Positions 19,159-29,399 of a stretch of 64,000 nt of DNA are shown here, in pieces (the first letter of the stretch is position 1; each line of letters opens with the position of its first letter). The notes beneath the pieces are model-generated. The model made no database searches. It saw only the letters and a program-made list of their open reading frames with translations, and had not been told where the DNA came from. The stretch lies in NCBI GenBank assembly GCA_963662675.2, contig CAXXHP010000003.1, positions 198,506 to 262,505 of the forward strand, written 5' to 3'. The stretch is from G963662675 sp963662675 (lineage in GTDB: Bacteria > Bacteroidota > Bacteroidia > Bacteroidales > Prolixibacteraceae). The translations under genes and the position numbers were made by a program.

Positions 19159-20397
19159 ATGATTCAATTTCAACGATATAAACTGGATAACGGACTACAA
19201 GTACTGATTTATCCGGATTATTCCACGCCTATGGTGGCGCTGGATGTTTGTTACCATGTGGGTGCTAAAGATGAAGACCCCAATCGCACAGGCTTTGCTC
19301 ACTTATTTGAGCATTTGATGTTTGGCGGCTCAAAAAATATTCCTGACTACGACATGCCTTTACAGTTGGCTGGAGGTGAAAATAATGCCTACACAACCAA
19401 CGATCTAACCAACTATTATCTTAGCCTTCCAAAAGCTAATTTGGAAACCGGATTTTGGTTGGAATCTGACCGGATGTTGGAATTGGATTTTTCACAAGAA
19501 AGTCTGAATGTGCAAAAGAATGTTGTTATTGAAGAATTTAAGCAGCGCAACCTCAATATGCCCTATGGCGATGTTTGGGCTTTATTGCGGGAAATGGTCT
19601 ACCAAGTGCATCCGTACAAATGGCCAACCATTGGTAAAGAAATTAGCCATATTGAAAATGCGACATTGGACGATGTGAAGTCGTTCTTTTATCGTTTTTA
19701 TGCGCCCGATAATGCTGTATTGGTATTGAGTGGGAATGTAGATGTGGATGAAAGCCTTCGTTTGGCTGAAAAATGGTTTGGGCCCATTCCGAACCGCAAT
19801 GTGCAAAAACCAGTATTGCCGGTTGAGCCTAAGCAAACTGTTTTTCGTGAGCAGACTGTAGAACGACAGGTTCCCGATACAGCATTGTATCTGGCTTTCC
19901 ATATGGCAGGACGTCGTGATCGTGATTATTACATTTGCGATCTTATTTCTGACGTGCTCTCCAATGGTAATTCATCGCGTATTTTTCAAAAACTAGTGAA
20001 AGAAGAAAAACTGTTTGTTGAACTAGATGCCTACATTTCAGGAGATCATGATCCGGGCATGTTTATCGTGTCGGGTAAGTTATCTAAAAATGTGAGTATA
20101 GAGCAGGCAAAAAATGCTGTTTGGCAAGAGCTTGAAAAATTGCAGAATGAATTAGTTCCGGCCATTGAGCTCGAAAAAGTAAAAAATAAAATGGAAGCCA
20201 ATCATGTGTATTCTCAGATGAATTATTTGAATATAGCACAGGAATTGGCAACTTTCGAAAATATTGAGAAGGCCGAATTAATAAACGGGCAGCTGGATTT
20301 TTATCGTTCCATTGTACCTGCCGACCTTATGCAAACTGCTAAGAATATGTTTCGCCCCGAAAATTGTTCTCAACTAAATTATTTGGCAAAATCATGA
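19159..20397 (+). CDS. M16 zinc peptidase, catalytic subunit
   Basis: A 412-residue insulinase-family peptidase. The inverted zinc motif HLFEH (about 48-52) is intact, with the downstream glutamate region near NAYTTNDLTNYYLSLP. The C-terminal half is the structural second M16 domain. No signal peptide is visible, so it is probably cytoplasmic. The following gene starts at the stop codon (ATGA overlap) and supplies the non-catalytic partner, as in heterodimeric M16B peptidases. The substrate is likely small peptides. Confidence 0.88.
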   Translation: MIQFQRYKLDNGLQVLIYPDYSTPMVALDVCYHVGAKDEDPNRTGFAHLFEHLMFGGSKNIPDYDMPLQLAGGENNAYTTNDLTNYYLSLPKANLETGFWLESDRMLELDFSQESLNVQKNVVIEEFKQRNLNMPYGDVWALLREMVYQVHPYKWPTIGKEISHIENATLDDVKSFFYRFYAPDNAVLVLSGNVDVDESLRLAEKWFGPIPNRNVQKPVLPVEPKQTVFREQTVERQVPDTALYLAFHMAGRRDRDYYICDLISDVLSNGNSSRIFQKLVKEEKLFVELDAYISGDHDPGMFIVSGKLSKNVSIEQAKNAVWQELEKLQNELVPAIELEKVKNKMEANHVYSQMNYLNIAQELATFENIEKAELINGQLDFYRSIVPADLMQTAKNMFRPENCSQLNYLAKS

Positions 20398-21671
20398 TTG
20401 ATCGCAAATTGATCCCCTCTATAAGACAAACAGAGAAGCCTGAACTTATTCAGCCTGAAAAAAAAGAATTGAAGAACGGCTTGCCTGTATATGTGCTGAA
20501 GGCAGGCACACAAGATGTTTGCAAAATTGATTTTATTTTTAAAGCTGGAGTGTGGCAGCAAAATACGCAATTGCAGGCTGCTCTTGCAAATGCCATGCTT
20601 GAAGAAGGAAGTCTGAAGTATTCGGCCGTACAGATTGCCGAGGTATTTGACTTTCATGGAGCTCATTTGCAGATGATGGTCGATCAGCATCACGGCATCG
20701 TTAGTGTCATTAGTCTGACCAAGCATTTGTCGAAACTATTACCGGTTGTTGAAGATCTGATAAAGAATTCTACTTTTCCTGAGAATGAATTTGAGACTTT
20801 GGTTCAGAGGCGTAAACAACGCTTTTTCCTGGAAAATGAAAAAGTGAAAGTGCTTTGTCAAAAGAAATTCTCAGAATCCTTGTTTGGAGTCGGTCATCCA
20901 TATGCTCAAACCATTAAAGTCGACGATTTCGATGGGGTGCAATCTGCCGACCTTATTGAATTTTATAAGAAGTTTTACCATTCCGGGAATTGTGAGATTA
21001 TTGTTGCCGGTCAGTTTGATGCAGGATTAACAGATCTGTTGAACCACCATTTTGGGGGTGATGACTGGAGAGGTGATAAGTTGGAAGAGGCTACGTTCAC
21101 GCCGAAATCAGCAACAGAGAAGCGAGTGCAGGTAAAAAAAGCTGATGCTATTCAGTCTGCCATTAGGGTTGGGAAGTTGATGGTAACAAAGGAGCATCCC
21201 GATTATTTGCCTTTGCAGATTTTGATCACTTTGTTTGGAGGCTACTTTAGTTCACGATTGATGCTGAATATTCGTGAAGAGAAAGGTTATACTTACGGTA
21301 TTGGGGCCAGCTTATTCAGCCTTGAAAAAGAAGGTTATTTGCTTATTGCTACCGAGGTTGATAAAAGCTATGAAAAGGCGACCATTGATGAAATTTTCAA
21401 GGAAATAGAAAAGATTACTACGCAACCTGTTGGTGAAGATGAACTGGATAGGGTGCGCCAATTCTTACTTGGAGAGTTTGTTCGTGATTTAGATGGACCA
21501 TTTGCATTGGCCGAGGCTTTCCGTAATGTTCACAATTTTGGATTAGATTACGATTACTATGAGCAATATTACCAATGTTTGATTGATGTAACCCCAGAGC
21601 AATTGCAGAAATTGGCTCAGACTTATTTTCTGAAAGACAGCTTTTATACGGTTGTTGCAGGTGATCAGTAA
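20394..21671 (+). CDS. M16 peptidase-like, non-catalytic partner
   Basis: A 425-residue M16-fold protein. It lacks HxxEH: the corresponding region reads ANAMLEEGSLKYSAVQIAEV. It keeps the substrate-binding Arg/Tyr pair in SRLMLNIREEKGYTYGI (about 285), which is the classical mark of the partner subunit in M16B heterodimers. The ATG at 20394 overlaps the previous stop, giving tight translational coupling. An in-frame TTG 30 bases upstream was rejected. The two subunits together should form one active peptidase chamber. Confidence 0.85.
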   Translation: MIDRKLIPSIRQTEKPELIQPEKKELKNGLPVYVLKAGTQDVCKIDFIFKAGVWQQNTQLQAALANAMLEEGSLKYSAVQIAEVFDFHGAHLQMMVDQHHGIVSVISLTKHLSKLLPVVEDLIKNSTFPENEFETLVQRRKQRFFLENEKVKVLCQKKFSESLFGVGHPYAQTIKVDDFDGVQSADLIEFYKKFYHSGNCEIIVAGQFDAGLTDLLNHHFGGDDWRGDKLEEATFTPKSATEKRVQVKKADAIQSAIRVGKLMVTKEHPDYLPLQILITLFGGYFSSRLMLNIREEKGYTYGIGASLFSLEKEGYLLIATEVDKSYEKATIDEIFKEIEKITTQPVGEDELDRVRQFLLGEFVRDLDGPFALAEAFRNVHNFGLDYDYYEQYYQCLIDVTPEQLQKLAQTYFLKDSFYTVVAGDQ

Positions 21672-22473
21672 AGCCACATCGTTTATTATTAGTAGGTGTC
21701 TGAATCACTTGGAATACCTTTGTGTCTTTGAGCTTTTATCCCGAACGGAAAAGGAAAAGACTGATCCGTTTTTTGCATTATTCTTTCTGTATAGGCTCTT
21801 TTGAGACACTCTCGATTTTTTTTGGGGGAGGGATAATTGCGTCTATCCCTTTTGTTTCTTTTTCATTCAACTCCGATGTAATATTTCCAACTTTTATAAT
21901 GCTTTTTAAGTATTCAGGTGATAGAGCTTATTTTTATTGTGAAAATCAGGTTGTGATGGATGTCTAACTATTCTTTCCCTCTCTTTTGTTTTTTATTTCT
22001 CTTTTTTTATTAATGAAGTATTAATCTGTAGTTCTTGCCCATTGCTCTTTTTTCGCTTCCCCTGAAGCGGCATTGTCTCTTTGTTTCTGATTCTTATGGA
22101 TGATATTTGGTGTTGTGTTTTTGCGTTTTCGATTCTTGAGATCTCTTTGATGGGAAAGTAAGTAAAACATATATGCTAAGCCTTTATTTACGAAATGCTT
22201 CAGTTTAACTTCAAAAAATCTTGCATATATTTTCGAAATGTTTCATTTATTTGTAGTTTTGTTGTTGGGTCATTAAATAGGCAAGGTTTAGCATGTCTAT
22301 GGACTCGTATTGAAAACCTAATGAAAAGGCAATAAATTTTTTATTTCCTGAATCTTTAAAAAAATGAAGGAGATGGTGCAACATCTCCTCCTGTGTGTGA
22401 TTTTAAGTATTTGTGTGCCAATGATGTGTGGCACTAAATTAATGTATTAATTAAACCAAATTGTTGCAAATTT
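21672..22473. other. Long leader region before susC
   Basis: Eight hundred bases without a credible gene. A TACCTTTG box at 21715-21722 could start a transcript reading towards the SusC gene, which would then have a leader of over 700 bases. An 81-codon reading frame at 21722-21967 has no domain and biased T-rich composition; I do not call it a gene. Confidence 0.4.
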
Positions 22474-25400
22474 ATGAAAATTAATCAATCATTAATGATT
22501 TCCAGTTTGAAGACACATTGGAAGTCGAAATTATTAAATGCTGTAAGGTTGTTTTTGTTCCTTATGGTTTTTAGCGTGATGCAGATGTTTGTTGTCAGCA
22601 CTCAAGTGTATGCTGCCAGTGGTGATGTTCTCCTAGAGCAGAGCGTTATTACAGGTACAGTTACTAGTGATGCAGGAGAACCTGTTCCGGGAGTTACCGT
22701 TGTTGTGAAAGGCACGACTAATGGTACTATTACTGATTTTGATGGGGTATATACAATTAGTAATGTTCCTTCGGATGCCGTTCTTGTGTTTTCTTTTGTT
22801 GGTATGAGGAGCCAGGAAGTTAGTGTTGTTGGTAAATCACAGATAAGTGTTGTGATGGAAGAAGACCGCATAGGTTTGGAGGAAGTCCTTGTTACTGGAT
22901 ATTCAACAGAGCGTAAGAAAGATATTATTGGATCTGTCGCAGTTGTTGATACAGAGGAAATGCAGTCTACTAATGCAGCAACTGTGGGCGGTCAGTTACA
23001 AGGTCGTGCTGCAGGTGTTGTGGTTTCCTCTTCTGGAGACCCTGATGCAGCTTCTAAAATCAGGATCAGGGGGTTCGGTTCATTCGGTAATTCAACCCCA
23101 TTGTATGTTATAGATGGTGTGTCTGCTTCTGAGGATGCATTTAATGCATTAAACCCGAATGATGTTGAGTCTATTCAGGTATTGAAAGATGCTGCTTCGG
23201 CATCTGTTTATGGAGCCCGTGCTGCGAATGGTGTAATCATTATTTCTACTAAAAAAGGGGAGGCTGGTGCTGCTAAGGTTTCAGTTAGTGCTTATACAGG
23301 TGTTAATTATGTAAGTAGTAATGATTTTCCTGAATTATTAAATGCTGAAGAGTATGGAGAATATTGGTGGAAAGCCTACGAGGGTGCAGGTTTGTCGCCT
23401 ACTCATGCAATTTATGGATCGGGAGCAAGCCCTGTAATTCCAGAATGTATTAAAGCAGGTCCTTATAGTGGTTCTCAGTTGCAGGCAATGAGCGTGTCTG
23501 ATCCGGCAGCTTATGCGGCAGCAATTGATCCTTCAAATTACGATTCCGAGAATTATCAGATCGTTAAGTCGGCTAATACGAATTGGTTTGATGAGGTATT
23601 TAATCCTGCACAAATTACCAGTTTTCAGGTTGGCTTGTCCGGTGGTTCAGAGAGTGGTTTATATTCAATTAGTTTGAATTACTACGATCAGGATGATACC
23701 TCTAATGAGTGGGCTAGCTACAAACGCTATACAACTAGGGCAAACTCTTCATTTAATGTAACAGATAATATTACAGTAGGAGAAAATATTCAGATTTCAT
23801 ATACTGATAGAACAGGAAATGGAAGTGGTGCAGGAACAGCCTGGACTATGAATCCAATTGTTCCGGTTTGGGATATTATGGGTAATCCTGCTGGTGGATC
23901 GGTGCCGGGTATTGGTAATCAGTCAAACCCTGTGGCTTCTCGCTGGAGAAATCGCTTTGATAAAAATGCATCATTTGGAGCCTTTGGAAATGTGTATATG
24001 GATATTAATTTCTTGAAAGATCTTACTTTCCATACTTCATTTGGTATGAACTACAGGTCAGGAAATGTTTGGGATCTTGCTCAGCAAACATTTGAAAATT
24101 CTGAAAATACAACAACAACAACGCTTACTCGCAGAAGCGATTGGGATGCTTCATGGACTTGGTCAAATACATTAACTTATAGTAAGTCTATTGGTGACCA
24201 TACTTTTAAAATTATGGGAGGAACAGAGGCTATAAATGATTATCGTGATGATATTCTTGCTGCTAGAGAGGATTATGATATTAATGATGATGAAAACTTT
24301 GTAATGTTGGATACAGGGTTAGGAACTCAGTCTAATGAGGGGGCTTTAGAGCGTTCTAGTCTAGCTTCTGTTTTTGCGAGGGTAGATTACGCTTATGCTG
24401 GCAAATATCTATTTAATGCAACAATCAGACGTGATGGATCATCTAAGTTTGGTGAGAATAACCGTTATGGTGTTTTTCCTGCTGTTGCTCTTGGTTGGAG
24501 AATTTCATCTGAAGATTTCATGCAAGATTATGGTTGGATTGATGATTTAAAGTTAAGGGCTAGTTATGGTGTTATTGGTAACCAAAACGGACTTGATGCA
24601 GAAAATCAATATTCAAAATATTCAAAATTGATGAATTATGGTTATGCGATAACCGGAGGGAATAGTGTTTTGCCTGGTTATACTGCAGAGACTATTGGTA
24701 ACCCGGATGCAAGATGGGAGAAAACAATTACTTCAAATGTTGGTTTCGATGCGACAATTTTTGATGGTGCATTTGATGTTAATTTTGAATACTACATTAA
24801 GGAAACTGAAGATCTGTTGGTTCAAAATCAGGCGGCTCATACAGGTTCTGATGCAGTTCAACCAAGTGTGAATGTAGGGAATATGCGTAATAAGGGTGTT
24901 GATTTGACAATTACAAACAGAGGTGAAATTGCCAGAGATTTAACTTATGATGCATCGCTTAATTTTAGTGCATACAAGAATGAAGTTACACAGGTGTTGG
25001 ATAGTCCTGATTCATACTTAACTGGGGCAAGTGATGCTGGTATGGGTATTTTGACACGTACAATTGCAGGCATGCCAATTTCTTACATCTGGGGATATCA
25101 GGTAGATGGTTACTTTGAGTCCGAGGCTGAAGCGACTGCTTATGCTGATGAGTACACGACTTACATTGATCCTAAGGTCGGACGTTGGAGAATTAAGGAT
25201 ATAAGTGGTCCTGATGGATCTCCAGATAAGGTTATCGACGAGTATGATCGTACTGAACTTGGTTCGCCACACCCTGATTTTCAGGTTGGTCTTAATCTTT
25301 CATTACAATATAAAAACTTTGATTTTAGTACTTTCTTGTTCTGGAATCAAGGTGGTCAGGTGTATAATCTAAGCCGTCGTAATACGGATATGGTACGTTG

Positions 25401-25794
25401 GAATTTGAATCGTAGTAAGCGTATGCTTTATGAATCATGGGGTGAAACAGACAATCCGTTATTGCCAAAATTGGATATTAGTGACAGTGATACTCCAAGT
25501 GCTGCAGTTGACTATTGTGTTGAAGATGTTACTTATATCCGTATGAAAACACTTCAGTTTGGTTATACGATTCCGAGTTCTAGTAAATTTATGCAAGAAT
25601 TGAATATCGACAGGTTGCGTGTTTATGTGCAAGGACAAAACTTGTTTACTTGGGTTGGAGGTAAAAAACCTTTCTCAGGCTTAGATCCTGATGCATCATT
25701 ATCTCCAAGTGCTGATGATATAGGTATGGGAGCTGTTGAGAGTCAAAATCCAACGCCAAAACAATTTGTAATAGGTTTAAATCTTGATTTTTAA
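22474..25794 (+). CDS. SusC/RagA TonB-dependent outer-membrane transporter
   Basis: A 1106-residue nutrient importer. After the signal peptide (cleaved near VYAASG) comes a CarboxypepD_reg-like domain (ITGTVTSDAGEPVPGVTVVV, about 58-130). Then come the TonB box region LEEVLVTGY, the plug domain with the SusC signature APLYVIDGV-type stretch (STPLYVIDGVSAS) and KDAASASVYGARAANGVIII, and the 22-stranded barrel. It should import an oligosaccharide or glycoside with energy from TonB-ExbBD. It pairs with the SusD gene 31 bases downstream. The catabolic genes further down suggest a pentose-like or branched sugar ligand. Confidence 0.93.
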   Translation: MKINQSLMISSLKTHWKSKLLNAVRLFLFLMVFSVMQMFVVSTQVYAASGDVLLEQSVITGTVTSDAGEPVPGVTVVVKGTTNGTITDFDGVYTISNVPSDAVLVFSFVGMRSQEVSVVGKSQISVVMEEDRIGLEEVLVTGYSTERKKDIIGSVAVVDTEEMQSTNAATVGGQLQGRAAGVVVSSSGDPDAASKIRIRGFGSFGNSTPLYVIDGVSASEDAFNALNPNDVESIQVLKDAASASVYGARAANGVIIISTKKGEAGAAKVSVSAYTGVNYVSSNDFPELLNAEEYGEYWWKAYEGAGLSPTHAIYGSGASPVIPECIKAGPYSGSQLQAMSVSDPAAYAAAIDPSNYDSENYQIVKSANTNWFDEVFNPAQITSFQVGLSGGSESGLYSISLNYYDQDDTSNEWASYKRYTTRANSSFNVTDNITVGENIQISYTDRTGNGSGAGTAWTMNPIVPVWDIMGNPAGGSVPGIGNQSNPVASRWRNRFDKNASFGAFGNVYMDINFLKDLTFHTSFGMNYRSGNVWDLAQQTFENSENTTTTTLTRRSDWDASWTWSNTLTYSKSIGDHTFKIMGGTEAINDYRDDILAAREDYDINDDENFVMLDTGLGTQSNEGALERSSLASVFARVDYAYAGKYLFNATIRRDGSSKFGENNRYGVFPAVALGWRISSEDFMQDYGWIDDLKLRASYGVIGNQNGLDAENQYSKYSKLMNYGYAITGGNSVLPGYTAETIGNPDARWEKTITSNVGFDATIFDGAFDVNFEYYIKETEDLLVQNQAAHTGSDAVQPSVNVGNMRNKGVDLTITNRGEIARDLTYDASLNFSAYKNEVTQVLDSPDSYLTGASDAGMGILTRTIAGMPISYIWGYQVDGYFESEAEATAYADEYTTYIDPKVGRWRIKDISGPDGSPDKVIDEYDRTELGSPHPDFQVGLNLSLQYKNFDFSTFLFWNQGGQVYNLSRRNTDMVRWNLNRSKRMLYESWGETDNPLLPKLDISDSDTPSAAVDYCVEDVTYIRMKTLQFGYTIPSSSKFMQELNIDRLRVYVQGQNLFTWVGGKKPFSGLDPDASLSPSADDIGMGAVESQNPTPKQFVIGLNLDF

Positions 25795-25825
25795 TTAGAT
25801 AGTTTAACCTGTAAAATTTTAAAGT

Positions 25826-27628
25826 ATGAAAATGAAGACACATAAATTTATATATATATTATTGTCGGCTTTTGTGTTGTTAAGTATGACAATATCGTGT
25901 TCAGATGATTTTCTGGATCAACCGGCTATCGGTGCATATGATAATACTGTCCTTGCGAGTGCCGGTGAATTAGATGCATTGTTGTTAAGTGTATATGGCC
26001 AAACCACAGGAACAAATAATGGGTTTAGTGGATTGCTTGGGGGACCACAGTCTGCCATGCTAGGTGGTGTTCGTGGTGGTGAAGCGCTAGTAGGAACTGA
26101 TGCTGGTGACGGTGCGAGTTGGGAATTTTTTCCTTCGTGGCGAATTGGTTCTACAACGAACTTTGTTCCTAATGTATTTACGTTCTATTATAATGCTGTA
26201 GGTATGGCAAATCAGGTTATGTCTATCTTGCCCAATGTGGATGATATGACAGATACTGAAAAAGAAGTTATGGAAGCAGAAACTAGATTTTTGCGTGCCC
26301 ATTTCTATTTCATGTTAAAGCGTCTTTGGGGTAATGTGCCTTGGATAGATGAATCAAATGGTCTTGATGTAAAAGTTCCGAATACAGATGAAAATGGCAA
26401 TTACGTGAATATCTGGCCAAATATTGAAGCAGATATGCAATATGCAGTTGATCATCTTCCGGAAACTCAGGATCAGGTAGGTCGTGCAAATGTTTGGGCT
26501 GCTAAAGCATATCTGGTTAAGATCCTTATGGAGCAGAAGAAATATGACCAAACGACTTATGATCTTTGTATGGATGTAGTTGACAACGGTGTTACTTCTT
26601 CGGGCGAAGCATATGGTTTAATGCCTAATTATCACGACAACTTTGAGCCTTCAAAGGAAAATAATAAAGAAGGAGTTTTTCAGTGTCAGATATCTGTTGG
26701 TGCTGTTCCTTCTCCCGGATTTATGGGGATTACTTCTGTGAACTACGAAGATCAATGGATTTATACAACTTCTGGAACTGGACCAGGTAATGGTACTGGT
26801 TGGGGTTACTATCAACCAAGTCAATGGTATGTTGATCATTTTAGGGTTGATGTCAGTGGGTTGCCATATTTGGATTATTATGACACAAATTCGGAATCTG
26901 TTAAAAATGATTATGGATTAACAGATGATATAGCATTTACTCCGGAAACAAAATCATTAGATCCTCGCTTAGACTGGATTGTTGGTAGGCGTGGTGTTCC
27001 ATTCCTTGACTGGGGAGTAATGCCTGGTCCAAGCTGGTGTCGTGATGCGACAGGATTGTACGGTGGCCCATATTTACAGAAGAAGTGGTATCACATGAAG
27101 GCCAATGATGGTGTTGATAATTATGCTGGTAGACCTCATAATGCTATTAATATCCACATTATTCGCTTTGCCGATGTATTGCTGTGGGCTGCAGAGCTAG
27201 AAGCACGTGTTAGCAATGATTTGGTAGCTTCTGCTGGGTATGTTGATCAAGTAAGAACAAGAATGCAAAATGAAGATGGTTGGGTGCTTAATGAAGATGG
27301 TACTGCTCCAGCTGCCAATTACCAGATTGGACTGTATGGAGCTTTTGCTTCGCAGGATGAGGCATTAACAGCCATTTTGCATGAACGTACATTGGAGTTA
27401 GGTCTTGAGGGTGGTCGTTTTTATGATGTTGTACGATTTGGTAGTGAATATATCCAAAAAGAGTTGCAAGATTATGCTGAATTCCAAGGCCAATATACAA
27501 CGTATATGGTTGGGGCTACTTTTGAGGTTGGAGTTGATGAGATTCTTCCTTTTAGTCAAACCACGATTATTAATAGTCAAGTGGGGGGAGTGCCAACAAT
27601 TAAACAAAATCCGGGATATTCTAATTAA
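25826..27628 (+). CDS. SusD/RagB surface glycan-binding lipoprotein
   Basis: A 600-residue lipoprotein forming the lid of the preceding SusC channel. The signal sequence ends in TISC, giving a lipidated Cys near 25, followed by the typical SDDFLDQPAIGAYDNTV start of SusD proteins. ETRFLRAHFYFMLKRLWGNVPW (about 152-173) is the SusD-family helix, and the C-terminus has HERTLELGLEGGRFYDVVRFG. Ligand specificity cannot be predicted by eye. A second methionine at codon 3 is an alternative start. Confidence 0.92.
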   Translation: MKMKTHKFIYILLSAFVLLSMTISCSDDFLDQPAIGAYDNTVLASAGELDALLLSVYGQTTGTNNGFSGLLGGPQSAMLGGVRGGEALVGTDAGDGASWEFFPSWRIGSTTNFVPNVFTFYYNAVGMANQVMSILPNVDDMTDTEKEVMEAETRFLRAHFYFMLKRLWGNVPWIDESNGLDVKVPNTDENGNYVNIWPNIEADMQYAVDHLPETQDQVGRANVWAAKAYLVKILMEQKKYDQTTYDLCMDVVDNGVTSSGEAYGLMPNYHDNFEPSKENNKEGVFQCQISVGAVPSPGFMGITSVNYEDQWIYTTSGTGPGNGTGWGYYQPSQWYVDHFRVDVSGLPYLDYYDTNSESVKNDYGLTDDIAFTPETKSLDPRLDWIVGRRGVPFLDWGVMPGPSWCRDATGLYGGPYLQKKWYHMKANDGVDNYAGRPHNAINIHIIRFADVLLWAAELEARVSNDLVASAGYVDQVRTRMQNEDGWVLNEDGTAPAANYQIGLYGAFASQDEALTAILHERTLELGLEGGRFYDVVRFGSEYIQKELQDYAEFQGQYTTYMVGATFEVGVDEILPFSQTTIINSQVGGVPTIKQNPGYSN

Positions 27629-27652
27629 TTTAAGAATTGTAAGTAATTTTAT

Positions 27653-27683
27653 AACCGCTCCATCTGATGGGGCGGTTTTTTAA
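27653..27683 (+). terminator. Terminator after susD
   Basis: Nine-base-pair stem AACCGCTCC/GGGGCGGTT (one G-T pair), short loop, then six T. It lies between susD and the next lipoprotein gene, so readthrough rather than simple co-transcription would link them. Confidence 0.7.
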
Positions 27684-27702
27684 ATCCAGTAAATATATAA
27701 GT

Positions 27703-29243
27703 ATGAGAAATTATATCATTTCAATATTTTTATTAACGTTCACGATTGTCGTGATAAGTTGTGGTGGAGGTAATGAGAGTTCTGTAAGTAGCAGTGAGCC
27801 AATTGAAGAGCAGGCGAGTGAAACAGGAAAGCCTCGGACTATTATTACAACCGATGGCGAAGTTGATGATCAGGATACTTTTATTCGAATGTTGTTGTAT
27901 TTGAATGAATTTAATGTTGAAGGGTTGGTTTATAGTAGTTCGCAATGGCATTGGAAGGGGGATGGGAAAGGAACATTGTATACTTCTGATACCAGACCTC
28001 AGAATGGAGCATTGACTGATTTGCGTTGGCCCGGAGTAACATGGATGCAGGAAATGATTGACAGGTATGCGTCTGTGTATGAAAATTTGAAAGAACATGA
28101 TGATGGTTTTCCTACGCCGGAGTATCTTAAAAGTATAATTCGCGTTGGAAATATTGATTTTGAAGGAGAAATGGAGATGGAAACAGAAGGAGCCGACTTC
28201 ATTAAGGATATACTTATGGATGATGATGAAGGTCCGGTATATGTGCAGATATGGGGAGGTACCAATACTTTAGCCAAAGCATTGAAATCAATTCAGGAAG
28301 AATATGAAGGGACTCCGCAGTGGGATGAGATCTATAAAAAAGTTTCTGATAAAACATTTATTTATACTGTTCTAGATCAGGATAATACATACAATAAGTA
28401 TGTTGCTCCTAATTGGCCAGATGTTCGAGTGATTTATAATTCTGCTCAGTTTTGGAGTTTTGCTTACATGTGGCCTATGGTTGTACCTGAAAGCCTAAAG
28501 CCATATTTGCAAGGCCTTGGTTTTCGGAGAATATATTATTTGATCATGGTCCCTTAATGGAAGCTTATTATACTTGGGGCGATGGCCGGCAGATCGAAGG
28601 TGATCCGGATCATAATCACGGACAAATGGAGCAAGTAGAAGCTAGGGGAATGAATCAATATGATTTTATTTCTGAAGGTGATTCACCTGCTTATTTCTTC
28701 TTGATGGATTACGGGTTGAGGAGCATGGAGGATCCGTCTTTTGGTGGACTTGGTGGGCGATTCGTTCAGTCGGATTCAAATCCTAAGCGGTGGGAAGACG
28801 GGGATAGTGTTACGGATCTTAATCCAGAAACTCAGGAAGAAGACTCGTCATATCCGCAAGTTCGTTGGATTGAAGTTTTGCAAAATGATTTTGCCGCACG
28901 TGCTGATTGGGGAGTGAAGAGTTATGCTGAAGCCAATCATGCACCATTAGTAAGTCTTGAAGGTTCAGATGATATTACAGCAAAACCTGGTGAGGTTATA
29001 ATGTTGGGCGGGAATGCAACTGATCCTGATGGGGATGAATTAAGTTATAGTTGGTGGCAGTATAAGGAGGCTGGATCGTATGACGGGTTGGTGTCAATAA
29101 TGAATGAAAGTAGCAATGAGGTGGAGGTAACTATCCCTGAAGATGCATTGGCAGGTCAAACAATACATGTGATACTTGAGGTTAAAGATAATGGTTCTCC
29201 GGTTCTTACGAGATATAGGAGGGTCGTAGTTGCTGTTATGTAA
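27703..29243 (+). pseudogene. Nucleoside-hydrolase-like lipoprotein (DUF1593/Sde182), frameshifted
   Basis: Two abutting reading frames together make one 513-residue protein. The first frame has a lipoprotein signal (VVISCGGG) and the nucleoside-hydrolase-like half (TDGEVDDQDTFIRMLLYLN, IWGGTNTLAKAL). The second has the end of that domain (YTWGDGRQIEGDPDHNHGQ) and a C-terminal Sde182-type beta domain (ATDPDGDELSYSWWQY). The break is at 28513-28518: restoring one C gives QGPWFSENILFDHGPLMEAY, which joins both halves. The intact enzyme would probably cleave N- or O-glycosides outside the inner membrane. Either a recent mutation or a base-calling error explains the break. I chose the ATG at 27703; an earlier in-frame ATG at 27667 lies in the terminator. 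Confidence 0.82.
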
Positions 29244-29262
29244 TTGCTGATTTGGAGAACAG

Positions 29263-29310
29263 AAGAAGGTGTCCGTTTCGTAGTGACTTAAGGGGTGCCT
29301 TCTTTTTTTT
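29263..29310 (+). terminator. Terminator after the DUF1593 gene
   Basis: Stem AAGAAGG paired with CCTTCTT, extended by further pairs inside, followed by a run of eight T. It separates the SusCD/lipoprotein unit from ribB. Confidence 0.75.
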
Positions 29311-29370
29311 GATAATTTTGTTAGATGGACTATCTTTCGTGATTGGGTGTGGAAGGCATTGTTTATTTTG

Positions 29371-29378
29371 TATTTTTG
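29371..29378 (+). promoter_or_regulatory. -7 box for the ribB-deoR unit
   Basis: TATTTTTG matches TAnnTTTG, 21 bases before the ribB ATG. No FMN riboswitch is visible in the short leader. Confidence 0.4.
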
Positions 29379-29399
29379 TGCCTCGAAAAATAAAAACAA

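Noticed and set aside
21722..21967. 81-codon reading frame in the susC leader
   Set aside because: T-rich, no motif, poor start context, and an in-frame start codon lies on the TACCTTTG promoter-like box.
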